Notes under the pieces: model-generated
Databases searched by the model: none
Seen by the model: the letters and a program-made list of their open reading frames with translations, nothing else
Told to the model about the DNA's origin: nothing
Shown here: one piece after another, positions 50,970 to 53,586 of the stretch
How positions within the stretch are numbered: the stretch's first letter is position 1
Layout of the letters: each line of letters begins with the position of its first letter
Made by a program: the position numbers and the translations under genes
Assembly: GCA_036337765.1 (NCBI GenBank)
Contig: JAYZDP010000146.1
Location: 1-53,586, forward strand
From: JAYZDP01 sp036337765
GTDB taxonomy: Bacteria; Acidobacteriota; Thermoanaerobaculia; Multivoradales; Multivoraceae
Length of the DNA stretch: 53,586 bases
Direction of reading: 5' to 3'

Positions 50970-51593
50970 ATGGCCTGGAACGTGACTGGCGAGTTCATCG
51001 AGACCTGCAGCTGCAACATGCTCTGCCCTTGCTGGTACGGCGTCGAAGAGTTGATGATCATGGACCAGGGCTGGTGCGGGACGGCACTCGTGGTCCGCAT
51101 CCGCGAAGGGAGTTTCGACGGGGTGGATCTGAGCGGCTGCGATGCTGTAGTCGGCCTCCACTTTCCAGGTCCGACGCTGTTCGACGCCGACGGGACGGGG
51201 CGGGTGTACGTGGATGAGCGCATCTCCGACGAGCAGCAACGGGCAATGGAGACGATCCTTCAGGGACAGCAGGGTGGCGGGATGGAAGTGGGCGCGTCTC
51301 TGCTCTCGAGTTGGCTGCCGACCCGGCAGGTGCGCATGGACATAGAGGAGCAGGACGGCGAGGTGCACGCCACCGTCGACGGTCTCGGCGAGATCGTCTC
51401 GAAGCGTCTCGTCAACGACGCGGGTGACCGGATGACCATGCAGAACACCGGTTTCATTCTCGCCTTCCAGTTCGCCGGCAATTCAGCCGAGCTCGCCCCG
51501 AGCGAGGGCACGACCTGGAACGATCCGGACATGCCGGTGGCGTTTCAGTGCAAGTCCGGCGCCGTGGGCCAGATCTCCTGGACGAGCGCCTAG
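50970..51593 (+). CDS. DUF1326-domain protein
   Basis: 207 residues. The family signature is at the start: WNVTGEFIETCSCNMLCPCWYG, with four Cys in a CxC...CxC layout that could bind a metal. No signal peptide; cytoplasmic. ATG 50970 is used. It is followed after 19 bases by a DUF2182 membrane protein, a pairing seen in many bacteria. The function is not established; the Cys motif and the Met-rich partner suggest handling of copper or another soft metal (inference). Confidence 0.88.
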   Translation: MAWNVTGEFIETCSCNMLCPCWYGVEELMIMDQGWCGTALVVRIREGSFDGVDLSGCDAVVGLHFPGPTLFDADGTGRVYVDERISDEQQRAMETILQGQQGGGMEVGASLLSSWLPTRQVRMDIEEQDGEVHATVDGLGEIVSKRLVNDAGDRMTMQNTGFILAFQFAGNSAELAPSEGTTWNDPDMPVAFQCKSGAVGQISWTSA

Positions 51594-51612
51594 ATCCCCG
51601 CTCGGACTCTGC

Positions 51613-52410
51613 GTGATTTCCGGGGCGTCCTATGCGGCCCTCGTCCGGCGCGATCGTGCGGTGCTGCTCGCGGCGATAGCCGTCATCTCGGCCCTTGCCT
51701 GGGTCTACACGTTGCGGATCGCCGCGACTATGGGCTCGATGGACATGGGGTCCATGGCCTCGGCCATGGCGATGCCGAGCACTCGGTCGTGGAGCACGGG
51801 CGCCTTCGTCTTCATGTTCGCCATGTGGGCGGTGATGATGGTGGCGATGATGCTGCCGTCGGCGACGCCCATGATCCTTCTCTACGCGGGCGTGATGCAG
51901 AAACGCCAGGACCAGGGGCGGCCGCTCGTGCCGACGGCTCTCTTCACTAGCGGCTACCTGTTGGCTTGGGTGGGCTTCTCCGTGCTCGCCACGCTCGCCA
52001 ATTGGGGCCTCCATCTGACGGGGTTGTTGTCCTCGATGATGGGGAGCATCCCGCCGCTCGTCGGCGGCGTCGTTCTCATCCTGGCAGGCGCCTTTCAATG
52101 GAGCCCCGTCAAGGATGCCTGCCTCAGCCACTGCCGATCTCCAGTGATCTTTCTCACCACTCACTGGCGTGAAGGGCGAGGGCAGGCGGTATTGATGGGT
52201 CTGCACCACGGCCTGTACTGCCTCGGTTGCTGCTGGCTGCTGATGGCACTTCTCTTCGTGCTGGGGATCATGAACCTCCCCTGGATCGCGGCGCTCACCG
52301 TCTTCGTCTTGCTCGAGAAGGTCGTCCCTCGGGGTCGACTGATCAGCCGGCTTTCGGGAGGCGCCCTGGCTCTGTGGGGCGTCGCGCTCGTCGCCGTCGC
52401 TCTGGTCTAG
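51613..52410 (+). CDS. DUF2182-domain integral membrane protein
   Basis: 265 residues from GTG 51613, about seven helices. The domain signature is FAMWAVMMVAMMLPSATPMILLYAGV, followed later by GLHHGLYCLGCCWLLMALLF and FVLLEKVVPRG. A Met-rich periplasmic loop MGSMDMGSMASAMAMPS sits after helix 1. Such proteins have been called predicted metal-binding membrane proteins. It forms a two-gene unit with the DUF1326 protein and ends 9 bases before a strong hairpin. Confidence 0.88.
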   Translation: MISGASYAALVRRDRAVLLAAIAVISALAWVYTLRIAATMGSMDMGSMASAMAMPSTRSWSTGAFVFMFAMWAVMMVAMMLPSATPMILLYAGVMQKRQDQGRPLVPTALFTSGYLLAWVGFSVLATLANWGLHLTGLLSSMMGSIPPLVGGVVLILAGAFQWSPVKDACLSHCRSPVIFLTTHWREGRGQAVLMGLHHGLYCLGCCWLLMALLFVLGIMNLPWIAALTVFVLLEKVVPRGRLISRLSGGALALWGVALVAVALV

Positions 52411-52419
52411 CTATAGCAA

Positions 52420-52453
52420 GCAGGCGACTCGCGACGAAACTTTCGCGGCCTGC
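52420..52453 (+). terminator. Two-part hairpin after the DUF2182 gene
   Basis: Outer stem GCAGGC (52420-52425) with GCCTGC (52448-52453) and inner stem CGCGA (52430-52434) with TCGCG (52443-52447), with a four-base bulge on the 5' side. It is followed by TCTCGTCTTCC. Probable terminator of the DUF1326/DUF2182 unit. Confidence 0.55.
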
Positions 52454-52494
52454 TCTCGTCTTCCATAGGTATCCGTACCCTAGGAGGTAGCACG

Positions 52495-53091
52495 ATGCGC
52501 AAGCTCTTTTCCCTGAGCGCACTGGGCCTGGCCAGCGCTCTGTTGTCGGCTCCCGCCGCGCTCAACGCCGAGTCACGACACTCCGATTCTCTCGAGACTG
52601 CCTTCGTCGCCAACGGGCAGATCAAGATGGTGCTGTCGGCCGGCGGGTATCGGATCACCCGAAGCTCCGACAACCACATCCGTCTGCGTTGGAGTGTCAG
52701 GGGCGACCGCAAGCTCCGCCGCGTGCACGCCGAGGCCGACGTGGACGGCACCGAGGCCACGATCGTCATCGACGGCCCGAACAACAACTTCCAGGCCACC
52801 ATCGAGGTGCCGGCACGGTCAGACTTGACGGTACGACTCTCGGCCGGCGAGCTCTCGGTAGAGGGCATCGTTGGCGACAAGGACATTCGACTGCGAGCCG
52901 GCGAGCTGAACATCGATGTCGGTCGCCCGGAGGACTACCGCCACGTCGAGGGCTCGGTCTGGGCGGGCGAGATCAATGCTGCCCCATTCGATGTCGGGAC
53001 CGGAGGCCTCTTCCGCTCGTTCGAGAGGGAAGGCGACGGAGAGTACGAACTGCGCGCGGTTCTCCGGGCGGGAGAGCTCTCGCTGTCCTGA
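52495..53091 (+). CDS. Secreted beta-rich protein, DUF4097-like
   Basis: 198 residues. A consensus AGGAGGT is seven bases before ATG 52495. Signal peptide to about ALNAES. The mature part has repeated short strands with Gly/Glu turns (VRLSAGELSVEGIVGDKDIR, RLRAGELNIDVGRPEDYR, SVWAGEINAAPFDVG, VLRAGELSLS), which looks like a right-handed beta helix or adhesin-like solenoid. The repeat AGEL/AGEI occurs four times at about 20-40 residue spacing. Exported. A role in the cell envelope is likely, but not demonstrated. Confidence 0.65.
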   Translation: MRKLFSLSALGLASALLSAPAALNAESRHSDSLETAFVANGQIKMVLSAGGYRITRSSDNHIRLRWSVRGDRKLRRVHAEADVDGTEATIVIDGPNNNFQATIEVPARSDLTVRLSAGELSVEGIVGDKDIRLRAGELNIDVGRPEDYRHVEGSVWAGEINAAPFDVGTGGLFRSFEREGDGEYELRAVLRAGELSLS

Positions 53092-53167
53092 TACATCCGC
53101 TCGTCAGAATAGGTATCGATCTCTCTTCCACGGCGCTGCAGCGATCGTCCGGCGCGAACCGAGCAGC

Positions 53168-53586
53168 TCAGGAGTCTCTTAGCTCTTCGATCGGGTTGAC
53201 GCGCAGGCCTCGGCGGGCCGGGCCCACCACTGCGAGTAAGCCCACCAGGACCATCAGCGCAGCGGCGCGCGTCTGGCCCGCGCATCCGCATCCCAGGTCT
53301 GCACCACCACCACACGCTCGCCCTCGTCGAGCGGCAGATCGGTGGCTCCGAACGTCGTGATGACGTCGAACACGACGGTGGCAAAGGCGATCACGACCGT
53401 CATCGCCAGGCCCGCGATCAAGGTCAAGCCCCATGATTTTCGGAGCATGCGCAGCGCCACCTCGAGGTCGAGCCACGAGGCGCTGACAAACCGTAGCCCA
53501 CGCGCCTCGCGACCCGCCTCGGCGGTCGCCATGCCGTCGCGGATCTTGTCCGCCTCGGCCATCGCCAGGTGTGCCGCCAGCTCTTC
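53168..53586 (-). pseudogene. Internally deleted FtsX-type (ADOP) permease, cut by the window edge
   Basis: The frame is open to the right edge (EELAAHLAMAEADKIRDGMA). It is an ADOP N-terminus, then DLEVALRMLRKSWGLTLIAG (first helix) and LPLDEGERVVVVQTWDAD. Within a few residues it is replaced, in a shifted frame, by ALMVLVGLLAVVGPARRGLR followed by VNPIEELRDS, the extreme C-terminus of the same family. About 650 residues in between are missing. The start lies outside the window. Confidence 0.75.

Noticed and set aside
1..53586. CRISPR arrays, insertion sequences, integrases, rRNA genes
   Set aside because: I looked for regularly spaced repeats, transposase motifs and terminal inverted repeats and saw none in the window.

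Overview
The window is a GC-rich, gene-dense stretch of a bacterial chromosome. Several features point to Acidobacteriota, perhaps a Thermoanaerobaculia-like lineage: a Ser/Thr kinase family with a C-terminal WD40-type tail, FtsX-type (ADOP) permease remnants, several secreted PQQ/beta-propeller enzymes, a cytochrome c-PHM monooxygenase and repeated copies of a secreted 'PDLxGxY' protein family. This placement is inference; no rRNA, tRNA or phylogenetic marker set is present.

Layout. 1-12.8 kb: MFS transporter, MDR oxidoreductase, YbdG-type MscS channel, two secreted proteins, a degraded two-kinase/response-regulator cluster, a Tat-exported Rieske protein coupled to a PQQ alcohol dehydrogenase with lanthanide-type ligands, a crotonase-fold protein, a collapsed Ser/Thr kinase and a lipoprotein. 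12.9-28.1 kb (minus strand): one complex I operon read J-K-MrpD1-small-MrpD2-M-N-A-B-C-D-EF-G-H-I, a circular permutation of the usual A-to-N order, with a NuoE-NuoF fusion and two MrpD-like subunits in place of a normal NuoL. It has a clear sigma70-type promoter (TTGACA-N17-TATCGT) and faces a divergent rex gene. 29-42.2 kb: TauD-family dioxygenase, a tandem pair of the secreted family, cytochrome c-PHM monooxygenase, PQQ-type propellers, NIPSNAP protein, pectinacetylesterase-like lipoprotein, an atypical NRAMP-type transporter and an acyl-CoA synthetase. 42.3-50.3 kb: a surface or peptide modification island with a polytopic membrane protein, two sulfotransferases, two glycosyltransferases, and an operon of a PqqD-like RRE protein, a nucleotidyltransferase and an HprK-like kinase. 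50.4-53.6 kb: two broken ADOP permeases around a DUF1326/DUF2182 pair and a secreted beta-rich protein.

Two observations stand out. First, many members of large paralogous families keep both ends but have lost the middle: a response regulator, a GAF kinase, a Ser/Thr kinase, a methyltransferase and two ADOP permeases. A CBS protein keeps its start. Several of these remain in frame and translationally coupled to neighbours. This suggests recurrent central deletion, or a systematic assembly fault that must be excluded. Second, the PqqD-NTase-HprK operon carries a leader-like tail on the RRE protein itself and has no lasso cyclase or leader protease nearby, so it is a candidate for an uncharacterised peptide or protein modification system.
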